A stretch of DNA of 14,857 bases, taken from the NCBI GenBank assembly GCA_050291725.1, contig JBNKKH010000023.1:1-14857 (forward strand), in the 5' to 3' direction. Source of the DNA: JAAGZL01 sp050291725. Its GTDB lineage: Bacteria > Pseudomonadota > Gammaproteobacteria > Chromatiales > Chromatiaceae. The position numbers and the translations under genes were made by a program. The notes beneath the pieces were generated by a model. It ran no database searches and was not told the DNA's origin. It was given only the letters and a program-made list of their open reading frames with translations. Positions 1 to 7,043 of the stretch are shown here, piece after piece; within the stretch, counting starts at the first letter, position 1, and each line of letters starts with the position of its first letter.

Positions 1-120
1 GATGCTGCTATATATATTACGAAAGATTCAACCATCATCAAGGATATGGGCACCACCCACAGGAGTGATATTCGGTTTCATATGCTTCATGCATAACGTT
101 ACATTCAAATTGTTTTACTT

Positions 121-125
121 AGGAG
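121..125 (+). promoter_or_regulatory. Shine-Dalgarno of the pilin gene
   Basis: AGGAG lies six bases upstream of the ATG at 132. This is a strong, well-spaced ribosome binding site, as expected for a highly expressed pilin. I looked for a sigma-54 promoter (GG-N10-GC core), common for pilA genes, in the 131 bases upstream and found no convincing match. No clear -35/-10 pair could be fixed either. Confidence 0.8.
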
Positions 126-131
126 ATAGAC

Positions 132-569
132 ATGAAAAAGATTCAACAAGGTTTCACATTGATCGAACTCATGATCGTGGTAGCGATCATCGGTATCCTG
201 GCGGCCATCGCACTCCCTGCATACCAGGATTATGTAGCACGTGCCCAGGTATCAGAGGGATTCACCCTGGCAAGTGGGTTGAAAACCGTTGTCGTTGAGT
301 ACTATCACAACGAGGGTGATTTTGATAGTGCTGATAATGGTGCAGCTGGAATTGCCGCAGACACCGAGATCGTGGGTAAATACGTTGATCAGGTTGACGT
401 TACAAATGGTCAAATCCAAGCATCACTTAACACCAGTGAAGTATCAGCCCTGATCGCAGGCACTACAATAACGCTTTCACCAGTGACCCATGGTGGTAGT
501 GTTTCGTGGGTATGCACCGGTACTATGGAAAACCAGTATCTGCCTACCGCATGTAGAACTACTCCATAA
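132..569 (+). CDS. pilA: type IV major pilin (PilA/PilE type)
   Basis: This encodes the structural subunit of a type IV pilus. The 145-residue prepilin starts with a short basic leader, MKKIQQG, followed by the peptidase cleavage site and FTLIELMIVVAIIGILAAIA, so the mature chain begins with Phe and has Glu at position 5. The first ~25 mature residues form the hydrophobic assembly helix, and the variable globular domain follows. Only two cysteines are present, C128 and C141; they are 12 residues apart near the C terminus and should form the D-region disulfide loop. The tail after the second Cys is Arg-Thr-Thr-Pro. Prepilin is expected to be processed by PilD at the inner membrane and assembled by PilB/PilC, none of which lie in this window. 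A terminator follows 14 bp after the stop, and a probable pilin-modifying membrane enzyme comes next. Family assignment is secure; the pilA symbol is by type. Confidence 0.95.
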   Translation: MKKIQQGFTLIELMIVVAIIGILAAIALPAYQDYVARAQVSEGFTLASGLKTVVVEYYHNEGDFDSADNGAAGIAADTEIVGKYVDQVDVTNGQIQASLNTSEVSALIAGTTITLSPVTHGGSVSWVCTGTMENQYLPTACRTTP

Positions 570-583
570 CATCATCCAATAGA

Positions 584-610
584 AAGCCCTCCAAGCGGAG
601 GGCTTTTTTT
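584..610 (+). terminator. intrinsic terminator after pilA
   Basis: A perfect 9-bp stem (584-592 pairing with 597-605) closes a 4-nt AAGC loop and runs into a T tract at 604-610. The stem is GC-rich (GCCCTCC/GGAGGGC), a classic rho-independent terminator. It lies between the pilin stop (569) and the ATG at 611, so most transcripts should end after pilA. The 3' arm carries GGAGG, which is also the apparent ribosome binding site of the next gene, so the two functions share the same bases. Confidence 0.9.
597..602 (+). promoter_or_regulatory. Shine-Dalgarno embedded in terminator 3' arm
   Basis: GGAGGG at 597-602 is 8 bases upstream of the ATG at 611, an ideal ribosome binding site, but it is the 3' half of the terminator stem. 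In read-through mRNA the site would be paired unless the hairpin is melted. It supports ATG 611 as the start over the in-frame ATGs at 620 and 629. The regulatory effect is inferred. Confidence 0.65.
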
Positions 611-2533
611 ATGCGCGACATGATCATAATGAGGATCTTTACCCTCTGCGTACTTATACTGATCTGTTATATCCCCGGCCTGTCCGGGGGATTTCTGTTT
701 GACGATTTCGCCAATCTGGATGCCCTGGGCAAATACGGCGGAATCAATAATCTAGGCGACCTATGGTCCTACCTGACCAAGGGGATCGCAGGCCCGGGAG
801 GCCGCCCCCTCTCACTCCTAAGTTTCCTGGCAAACTCAACAGAGTGGCCAACCCACCCATGGCCATTCAAGGTCACCAATCTAGGCCTGCATGTTGCTGT
901 GGCCATGATACTCTATGGGCTGATCTATCGGCTTATGCTCCTGCTTGATGGAGCAAAAGGACAGAAACGGGCAATGGATATCGCCTGGCTGGCCACCGCC
1001 TTATGGGCATTGCATCCATATTTCGTGTCCACCACCCTCTATGTGGTACAGCGCATGACCATCCTGGCGACCCTATTCGTCATCATTGGCCTGTTTACCT
1101 ATATCCATGGCCGCAGCCTGCTCCCCAACAGACCCAGAGCGGCATATATCTGGATGACCCTGGGGCTCGGCATCAACACCATCCTGGCCGTACTGAGCAA
1201 GGAGAACGGGATACTACTCCCATTGCTGGCACTGGTTGTGGAGTACAGCATCTTGCGGCACCAACGCTGTCTGCTGCCAAGGCCATCCAAGATCTGGGAG
1301 GCGGCTATTCTATGGATCCCTGCCTCATCTATTTTTATATATATTCTTGTCAAATGGCCCGGGATCCTACATGGATACAACATCAGGCCATTTGACCTTT
1401 CAGAGCGCCTGCTAACAGAAGGCAAGATCATTGCGGAATATCTGTATCACCTGGCTATCCCCAAGATGCAGACCAGGGGTCTCTTCAATGATAATTATCC
1501 TGTTATCTCGTCTATCACAGACCTACAGGCCATAATCTCAATCTCGTTCCTGTCACTCTTGCTTGTTACAGCTATTGCACTACGCAAGACCCATCCATTC
1601 GTAACTCTCAGCATCCTGTTCTTCTTGGCGGGACATATTATTGAGTCGACGGTAATCCCACTGGAGCTGTATTTCGAACACCGCAATTATATGCCCGCCA
1701 CACTGTTTTTTATCCCCCTTGCCGTATGGGTTTACAAGTTGGCTGAGAAAGATAAAAGGCTCTTTTATACCGCATCTGCATCCATCATATTATTGCTCAC
1801 ATCCTTGACTACAGCCAGAAGCGATCTATGGGGAGACTCAGACACCCAGATGTTAGTCTGGGCCGAGCAGAACCCGACATCACAACGGGCACAGCGATCT
1901 GCTGCCATAGCACTCTATAACAAGGGAAACCACATTCAGGCGATCAGACTGCTGGAACATGCGGAAAAGCAGATCCCGGATAGCCTCCCTATTCGTCTGC
2001 ACCTGTTTATATATAAATGCCATGAAGTCACTACTGATAGCGATATCTATCAACGCTGGATTGAAGAACTGAAACCGCTACCGTACGATTTTCGCACCTA
2101 CAACCTACTTGAAGGGTTCATCACGCTCATAGCAACAAACCAATGCAAGGGGCTTAGCAAGAAAGAAGGACATACCTTTCTAGACATGCTAAGCAAAAAA
2201 CCTGAACTAGAAAGATTTCCAAGTGCAATAAATCAGCTCAGCCATTTAAGAGGGTTGCTATATAGTTATGAGCACAAACCTGCTGAGGCCTTGACCTCAT
2301 TTAAACAATCGCTCAAGACTGCGCCCAATAATATTGAATCTGGATTTATGGGGACGGCAATCCTCGCCACCAATGGACACACAGCCCAAGCCCTGGATCT
2401 CCTAAAGTATACTGAAGACACTCTAGGCACTTTAGGCGAAAGCGGTCTCAAAAGATCAAAAGCCGCATACAATAAGGAGATCGTCATACTGAGGAACACA
2501 CTGCTTAAAGAGTTAGCGCAAAAAAGGCCTTAA
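611..2533 (+). CDS. GT-C (TMTC/PMT-like) membrane glycosyltransferase with C-terminal TPR; candidate pilin O-glycosyltransferase
   Basis: The product is a 640-residue polytopic inner-membrane protein. The first segment (about residues 5-30) is hydrophobic and leads into FLFDDFANLD, where D31-D32 match the acidic first-loop motif of GT-C glycosyltransferases. GGRPLSLLSF and the conserved PLELYFEHRNYMP (350-362) are typical of the TMTC/PMT-like group that transfers sugars from polyprenyl carriers to proteins. Several further hydrophobic segments extend to about residue 400. The soluble tail (about 417-600) contains TPR-like helical pairs such as YNKGNHIQAIRLLEHAEKQI. The position directly after a pilin matches tfpO/tfpW in Pseudomonas, so pilin O-glycosylation is the best hypothesis, but sugar and acceptor are unknown. 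Expression probably depends on read-through of the pilA terminator. Starts at 620 or 629 are possible but lack good ribosome sites. Confidence 0.8.
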   Translation: MRDMIIMRIFTLCVLILICYIPGLSGGFLFDDFANLDALGKYGGINNLGDLWSYLTKGIAGPGGRPLSLLSFLANSTEWPTHPWPFKVTNLGLHVAVAMILYGLIYRLMLLLDGAKGQKRAMDIAWLATALWALHPYFVSTTLYVVQRMTILATLFVIIGLFTYIHGRSLLPNRPRAAYIWMTLGLGINTILAVLSKENGILLPLLALVVEYSILRHQRCLLPRPSKIWEAAILWIPASSIFIYILVKWPGILHGYNIRPFDLSERLLTEGKIIAEYLYHLAIPKMQTRGLFNDNYPVISSITDLQAIISISFLSLLLVTAIALRKTHPFVTLSILFFLAGHIIESTVIPLELYFEHRNYMPATLFFIPLAVWVYKLAEKDKRLFYTASASIILLLTSLTTARSDLWGDSDTQMLVWAEQNPTSQRAQRSAAIALYNKGNHIQAIRLLEHAEKQIPDSLPIRLHLFIYKCHEVTTDSDIYQRWIEELKPLPYDFRTYNLLEGFITLIATNQCKGLSKKEGHTFLDMLSKKPELERFPSAINQLSHLRGLLYSYEHKPAEALTSFKQSLKTAPNNIESGFMGTAILATNGHTAQALDLLKYTEDTLGTLGESGLKRSKAAYNKEIVILRNTLLKELAQKRP

Positions 2534-2646
2534 GACATATAGCAATTACCCAAATGACAAAGAGATTATCTACTCAATAACTGATATATATAATCTACAA
2601 CCACATCTAAAGCGCTTGACATATTGTGCTGCTTAGAAGCGGATAC

Positions 2647-2655
2647 TGCTATAAT
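2647..2655 (+). promoter_or_regulatory. putative extended -10 promoter for the GT4-epimerase-GT2 unit
   Basis: TGC-TATAAT at 2647-2655 is a consensus extended -10 element. A perfect TTGACA is present at 2616-2621 but is 28 bases away, too far for a normal spacer; with the alternative GATACT at 2642-2647 the spacing is 20. An extended -10 can work without a proper -35. Transcription would start near 2662, giving a leader of about 60 nt before the ATG at 2723. It sits in the AT-rich 180-bp gap, which otherwise holds no gene. Confidence 0.45.
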
Positions 2656-2675
2656 CACAAGCTACCATATCGAAC

Positions 2676-2690
2676 CAATCAACATGATTG
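2676..2690. repeat. short inverted repeat in the leader of the GT4 gene
   Basis: CAATCA-ACA-TGATTG forms a perfect 6-bp inverted repeat with a 3-nt centre, about 15-30 bases downstream of the inferred transcription start. It could be an operator or a small leader hairpin, but arms this short arise by chance; nothing else supports a function. Confidence 0.3.
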
Positions 2691-2722
2691 TCACGGAATA
2701 AAACAACACACTAGTGCGGCCC

Positions 2723-3835
2723 ATGGACACAAAAAAGAAAATTCTTTTTGTAAGCTCATCTTATCCAGCCAATGCTGAAGATTGGAAGGGACGCTTTATC
2801 TCTGATATGGCGCAGGCATTGAGCCAAATTCCAAATGTGGATCTCTCCATCTGGGCGCCACCAGGAGAGTACCCACAAAACACCAATGATGCTGCCACAC
2901 CATCTGATCAAAAATGGCTGGAAGCATTGATGGCACGCGGAGGTATTGCAAATCAATTACGCAATAAAAATATCGTAAGTTTAAAATTAGCCGTAGAGTT
3001 ATTGTCACACCTATATCGCGTATATAGGCGCGAATCTCCTGATCTGGTCCATGTCAATTGGTTACAAAACGCCATCCCACTATGGGGAACGCATATACCA
3101 GCCCTTATAACCGTATTAGGCAGTGACTATGGATTATTAAACAAACCAGGCATGGTGCCATTGCTTCGCGCGGTATTTCGACAACGGCGCACCATATTGG
3201 CCCCGAATGCCGATTGGATGAAGCAGGGATTGGAGGATGCGTTCGGAGACCTGGCAGAAATATCACCAGTTCCTTTTGGTGTAGATAAACGCTGGTTTTC
3301 AATCGATCGAAAAGACCCGGAATCCGACTGTTGGCTTGCAGTAACCAGGATAACCCGCAAAAAGATCGGGGATCTGTTCACATGGGGAGACGGCCTGTTT
3401 GAAAAGCGCAAACTACACCTGTTTGGCCCCATGCAGGAACAGCTTATTCTACCCCCCTGGGTACACTGGCATGGTCCTACCCATCCGGCAGAATTAGCGA
3501 ACATCTGGTTCCCACGGGCCAGTGGACTTATAACCCTAAGTCATCATGACGAAGGGCGGCCTCAGGTGATGCTGGAAGCCATGGCTGCCGGCATACCGAT
3601 TATCGCATCTAACCTGCCCGCTCATAGAGACTTCATACAGCACAAGGAAACCGGATGGCTGGTGAATAATCGTAACGAGCTGACTCAAGCATTAGACTGT
3701 TTGGACGATATTGATACTAACAAAATTATTGGCAAGGCCGCGCGCCTCTGGATCAAACAAACTATTGGCGATTGGGATGACTGCGCCGCTCGCTATGTGA
3801 ACCTGTATCAGGAACTTTATCAGACATCATCATGA
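2723..3835 (+). CDS. glycosyltransferase family 4
   Basis: This is a GT-B fold, retaining GT4-type sugar transferase of 370 residues that should act at the cytoplasmic face of the inner membrane. The N terminus (KKILFVSSSYPANAEDWKGR) is the typical first strand and glycine/arginine loop of GT4 enzymes. The C-terminal donor domain carries the EX7E motif, E277-GRPQVML-E285, followed by AMAAGIPIIAS and a GWLV strand. I prefer ATG 2723; an in-frame GTG at 2714 would add three residues. Neither has a clear Shine-Dalgarno. The stop overlaps the next start as ATGA, so translation is likely coupled to the epimerase-like gene. Donor and acceptor sugars cannot be told from sequence. Confidence 0.88.
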   Translation: MDTKKKILFVSSSYPANAEDWKGRFISDMAQALSQIPNVDLSIWAPPGEYPQNTNDAATPSDQKWLEALMARGGIANQLRNKNIVSLKLAVELLSHLYRVYRRESPDLVHVNWLQNAIPLWGTHIPALITVLGSDYGLLNKPGMVPLLRAVFRQRRTILAPNADWMKQGLEDAFGDLAEISPVPFGVDKRWFSIDRKDPESDCWLAVTRITRKKIGDLFTWGDGLFEKRKLHLFGPMQEQLILPPWVHWHGPTHPAELANIWFPRASGLITLSHHDEGRPQVMLEAMAAGIPIIASNLPAHRDFIQHKETGWLVNNRNELTQALDCLDDIDTNKIIGKAARLWIKQTIGDWDDCAARYVNLYQELYQTSS

Positions 3836-4737
3836 AAGACGCTATTCTCATCCTAGGTGGTGGTTTTATTGGCCAGGCGCTGGCTAAACGCCTAGTTGAA
3901 AGCGGCAAGTCTGTAACCATAGTCTGCCGTAACAAGCCGGAGCATCCAGAAGAAAACATCAGCTGGCAACAGGGCAATCTAGACGACCCGGACTCACTCG
4001 GCGAACTATCTACATATCAAGCGATAGTTCATGCAGCCAGCACATCCATGCCTGGACATCACATCCAAAACCCAAGCATTGAAGCGGAGGAAAATCTTTT
4101 ACCTCTGCTACGACTCCTGGAAATACTTAGAGCCTACCCAGACATTCCACTCCTCTTCTTTAGTTCCGGTGGCGCTATCTATGGCAATCCGATCACTACA
4201 CCAGTTCCAGAAACACACCCTCTGTCACCACTATCCAATCACGCAGCCTGCAAAGCTGCCGCGGAGCACTTTCTCCGTATCTTTGCCAATCAGGGACACA
4301 CGGTGACCATACTCAGGGCATCAAACATCTATGGCCCGATGCAGCCTCTAAGAACTGGCTTCGGCATAATCAGAACACTTTTGGAGCATGCCAAACTTGG
4401 TACGCCAGCAACGATATGGGGTGATGGCAAGACAGTACGGGATTATTTATATATTGGCGACTTGATTGACGCCTGTATGGCAGTACTGAAAAACCCATCG
4501 TCTGATACCTTCAATATCGGTAGTGGAACAGGTTATTCCATAAACGAACTATGCTCATTTATAGAACAGATTACCGGCAAGGCACTGGATTTAACATATC
4601 AACCCGCGCGTAGCGTAGATGTCCAAAGAATCGTATTGGACAACACCGCTATCAGCGAACGTTATTCCTGGTCTCCTCTGATTACGATCGAGCAAGGCAT
4701 ACGCTCCACATGGGAATGGATGCAGAATCATCCATGA
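3832..4737 (+). CDS. NAD-dependent epimerase/dehydratase-like protein (extended SDR) lacking the catalytic Tyr
   Basis: The 301-residue protein belongs to the extended short-chain dehydrogenase/reductase family that reshapes nucleotide sugars. The Rossmann start is ILGGGFIG (residues 7-14), and HAAS (67-70) and FFSSGGAIYGNP are typical NAD-binding and active-site strands. Later RASNIYGP and the VRDYLYIGDL segment match UDP-sugar epimerases. The YxxxK motif expected after the PLSPL segment reads H137-AAC-K141: the lysine is kept, but Tyr is replaced by His (codon CAC at 4240-4242). The enzyme may therefore be inactive in the usual chemistry, use another base, or have a non-redox role. It overlaps both neighbours by ATGA junctions, so it is made together with the GT4 and GT2 enzymes. 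The substrate is unknown. Confidence 0.88.
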   Translation: MKDAILILGGGFIGQALAKRLVESGKSVTIVCRNKPEHPEENISWQQGNLDDPDSLGELSTYQAIVHAASTSMPGHHIQNPSIEAEENLLPLLRLLEILRAYPDIPLLFFSSGGAIYGNPITTPVPETHPLSPLSNHAACKAAAEHFLRIFANQGHTVTILRASNIYGPMQPLRTGFGIIRTLLEHAKLGTPATIWGDGKTVRDYLYIGDLIDACMAVLKNPSSDTFNIGSGTGYSINELCSFIEQITGKALDLTYQPARSVDVQRIVLDNTAISERYSWSPLITIEQGIRSTWEWMQNHP

Positions 4738-5750
4738 AACAGCAACCACTCATATCAATTTGTATCGCCAACTACAACGGTAAAGATGTAATAGATGACT
4801 GCATCCAATCCATTCTTCAGCAAACAGGCGACCTAAATATTGAGATCATCGTTCATGACGACGCATCAACGGATGGATCGGCCGCCCACATCAAGAACAC
4901 ATATCCTGATATTCATACAATAGAATGTGTTCAAAATGTTGGATTCTGCATAGCCAACAACAGAATGGCTTCCCGAGCCCAGGGCAAATATCTGCTGCTG
5001 CTAAATAATGACGCATCTTTGTTTAAAGATGCCCTTATCACCTTGTATCAGGCCGCTATTGAAATCAAGCAGCCAGCGATCCTAAGCCTACCGCAATATA
5101 ATTCCAGTACTGGCGAGCTTATCGACACCGGATGCCTCCTTGACCCATTTCTAAACCCTGTACCGAACCTTGACCAGCAACGAAGCGATGTCGCTATGGT
5201 GATAGGTGCCTGCATGTGGGTTCCTATGGAGTTGTGGAATGACCTGGGTGGCTTCCCGGAATGGTTCGGTTCAATTGGCGAAGATCTATATCTATGCTGT
5301 CTGGCTCGACTTACAGGATATCCGGTCAAAGTAGTTGGCAGCTCCGGCTACTATCACCATGTTGGCCAGAGCTTTGGCGGAGGCAAAACAGAGCAAGGTA
5401 AGCTAATAACCACATTCAGGAGGAGAGCGCTGTCGGAGACAAATAAAACCTTCGTAATGGTGATCGTATATCCATCTCCAATCATCCAGCTGATATTACC
5501 CATACATCTTCTTTTATTACTTGCCGAGGGATTACTTCTCACCGCGACTCGGATTGATAGGCGCTACCTTACACAAATATATCTCCCCGTATTCCAGAGA
5601 CTCTTTCATAATCGAGCTAAGCTGATGGAAAAACGAAGAACTACAATATGCAGGCGTGCCAAAAGCATTTCCAGTTTTTTCTCCGTTTTCAGCATGAACC
5701 CATACAAGCTTAAGATGTTGCTCAAGCATGGATTCCCTTACGTGAAATAA
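4734..5750 (+). CDS. glycosyltransferase family 2 with C-terminal membrane helix
   Basis: This is a GT-A, inverting GT2 sugar transferase of 338 residues. The N terminus gives ISICIANYNG, then IEIIVHDDASTDGS (D42-D43, nucleotide binding) and LLLLNNDAS (metal-binding DXD equivalent, D93). GGFPEWFGSIGEDLYLC holds the acidic catalytic-base region. After the catalytic domain there is a strongly hydrophobic stretch (PSPIIQLILPIHLLLLLAEG) and a basic tail, suggesting anchoring to the inner membrane, as in O-antigen rhamnosyltransferase-type GT2 enzymes. An upstream in-frame ATG at 4710 would add eight residues, but ATG 4734 forms an ATGA overlap with the epimerase-like gene, matching the junction before it. 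The gene ends 17 bp from a convergent gene, with no terminator hairpin visible. Confidence 0.9.
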   Translation: MKQQPLISICIANYNGKDVIDDCIQSILQQTGDLNIEIIVHDDASTDGSAAHIKNTYPDIHTIECVQNVGFCIANNRMASRAQGKYLLLLNNDASLFKDALITLYQAAIEIKQPAILSLPQYNSSTGELIDTGCLLDPFLNPVPNLDQQRSDVAMVIGACMWVPMELWNDLGGFPEWFGSIGEDLYLCCLARLTGYPVKVVGSSGYYHHVGQSFGGGKTEQGKLITTFRRRALSETNKTFVMVIVYPSPIIQLILPIHLLLLLAEGLLLTATRIDRRYLTQIYLPVFQRLFHNRAKLMEKRRTTICRRAKSISSFFSVFSMNPYKLKMLLKHGFPYVK

Positions 5751-5767
5751 ACCCGCATTACACAAGC

Positions 5768-7030
5768 TCAGTAGTTGATAATCCGCTTAAGAACGTTTCT
5801 GACACGAGGAAATCTTTTGAGCAGGACAGCAAGCTGCCCAATAAAACGCAGAGAATGGAATGCAAATAAAATACGCAGATCTCCAAAAAAGGTACGTCTG
5901 GGCGCATCATCTGTTAATTCCGTCCGCTCAGCAAACCCAACAGGAACAGCGTAACCTTCCTTCGCCTGTAAAGTAGCTTCAAGAAATCCATGCTGAAATT
6001 TACGATCCGGTTCTAAATGACATCCCTCTGCCCATTCGTTCCACGCATTTATAAAGACAAACCGATCCTGGCCAGGAAATTCTTCCATCGTCTTCCGAAT
6101 AGACTCAGCAAGCCAGTGCCGATAATTTTGAGGAGATGCATTAAGCACTATGAACGCACGATCACCAGTACGGGCGGCATTATCCCACGAAGGAAATACT
6201 CCTCGGAAAATATTTCCATGTCGATATTTTCGATCCAGGTAGCTCTCCGCCACCGTTTGATAACCTACAACATATCCTTTAAAAGGCTCATAGAATGGGA
6301 CCGTGCCTGCGATACTTTTACATTTTATATTGTGCGGTGGAAATTCAACGCCACTGTCAAAATCAAACCGCCTATAATCCACATTACCGTGAGTAAGGGC
6401 AGCACAGATGTGTATTTCACCAATACCGGCCGTACGGCAATAGTCCCGCCAAATCTGGGACGATTTCCTGGCATTCGGTAAATGCTGAGCTCGATATACA
6501 ATCAGAAACGGGGCACCATTGACACGGATGTATCTTGGGTCAGAGAAGAAAGGTATCAGGCTCTTTATAAAGTTTAGATCGTCCTCAGGGGCATATTTTT
6601 GCGCGATGAGGACTTCATGCTCCGCAGCGTCCCAACGCCGCGTCCAATTCTCATTTGCCCAGCACAGACAGAAAGGCATGTCACTTCCGGGGTCGGCGAG
6701 CATATCATCAAGCGGCTGATTAAGCAGCCTTTTACCGGAAAACCAATAATAGTGATAACAGAAACCATCTATGCCATACTGTTTCGCCGTACGTATCTGC
6801 TCATGGCGTGTCTCCCGAACACGAAGGTCGTAGAAACCAAAATCTGCAGGCAGATGAGGTTGGTAGTGTCCATCGAAAAGTGGCGCAGACTTAGTTACAT
6901 TGGTCCACTCTGTGAACCCCTTTCCCCACCATTCGTCATTTTCCGGGATAGGGTGATACTGAGTTAAATAGAAGGCAATCAGGCGCGGGAGACCGGTTGG
7001 AACAGCACCATCTGTTTCAATACTATTCAT
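5768..7030 (-). CDS. WbsX / GH99-like glycan-active protein
   Basis: The 420-residue protein matches the WbsX family (often named glycosyltransferase WbsX), whose TIM-barrel domain is related to GH99 endo-alpha-mannosidases. Visible landmarks are IAFYLTQYHPIPEND (18-32), WWGKGFTEWTNV (34-45), GIDGFCYHYYWF (86-97), LCWANENWTRRWD (122-134) and FINAWNEWAEG (326-336). E332 and E335 have the spacing of the GH99 catalytic pair, so active-site residues appear intact. A roughly 50-residue basic tail follows the domain. The weak ribosome site AAGAAG precedes ATG 7030. It is the last gene of the minus-strand operon, 13 bp after the preceding methyltransferase. Whether it transfers or trims sugars is not settled for this family; it likely acts on the exported polysaccharide. 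Confidence 0.85.
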   Translation of the reverse strand: MNSIETDGAVPTGLPRLIAFYLTQYHPIPENDEWWGKGFTEWTNVTKSAPLFDGHYQPHLPADFGFYDLRVRETRHEQIRTAKQYGIDGFCYHYYWFSGKRLLNQPLDDMLADPGSDMPFCLCWANENWTRRWDAAEHEVLIAQKYAPEDDLNFIKSLIPFFSDPRYIRVNGAPFLIVYRAQHLPNARKSSQIWRDYCRTAGIGEIHICAALTHGNVDYRRFDFDSGVEFPPHNIKCKSIAGTVPFYEPFKGYVVGYQTVAESYLDRKYRHGNIFRGVFPSWDNAARTGDRAFIVLNASPQNYRHWLAESIRKTMEEFPGQDRFVFINAWNEWAEGCHLEPDRKFQHGFLEATLQAKEGYAVPVGFAERTELTDDAPRRTFFGDLRILFAFHSLRFIGQLAVLLKRFPRVRNVLKRIINY

Positions 7031-7043
7031 ACTATCAGTCTTC

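Noticed and set aside
1..96. Open frame +1 from the left edge to a TAA at 94-96 (31 codons), possible end of an upstream gene.
   Set aside because: A frame this short is often open by chance and I recognise no family in the residues; sequence left of the window would be needed.
1..131. Sigma-54 promoter upstream of pilA.
   Set aside because: No GG-N10-GC core with flanking consensus was found.
2..298. 98-codon open frame overlapping the pilin start.
   Set aside because: It is the pilin region read in another frame; the product has no family features, while the pilin frame has a strong ribosome site and prepilin leader.
2524..2531. AAGGCCTT palindrome at the end of the GT-C gene as a terminator.
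   Set aside because: It has no loop and no T tract; it is just an 8-bp palindrome.
2534..2713. tRNA or small RNA gene in the gap after the GT-C gene.
   Set aside because: No cloverleaf, no T-loop consensus and no strong stem; only a putative promoter and a short palindrome are seen.
6017..6967. Several long open frames on the + strand opposite the WbsX gene.
   Set aside because: They are antisense shadows of a protein with clear conserved motifs; none has a ribosome site or recognisable domain.
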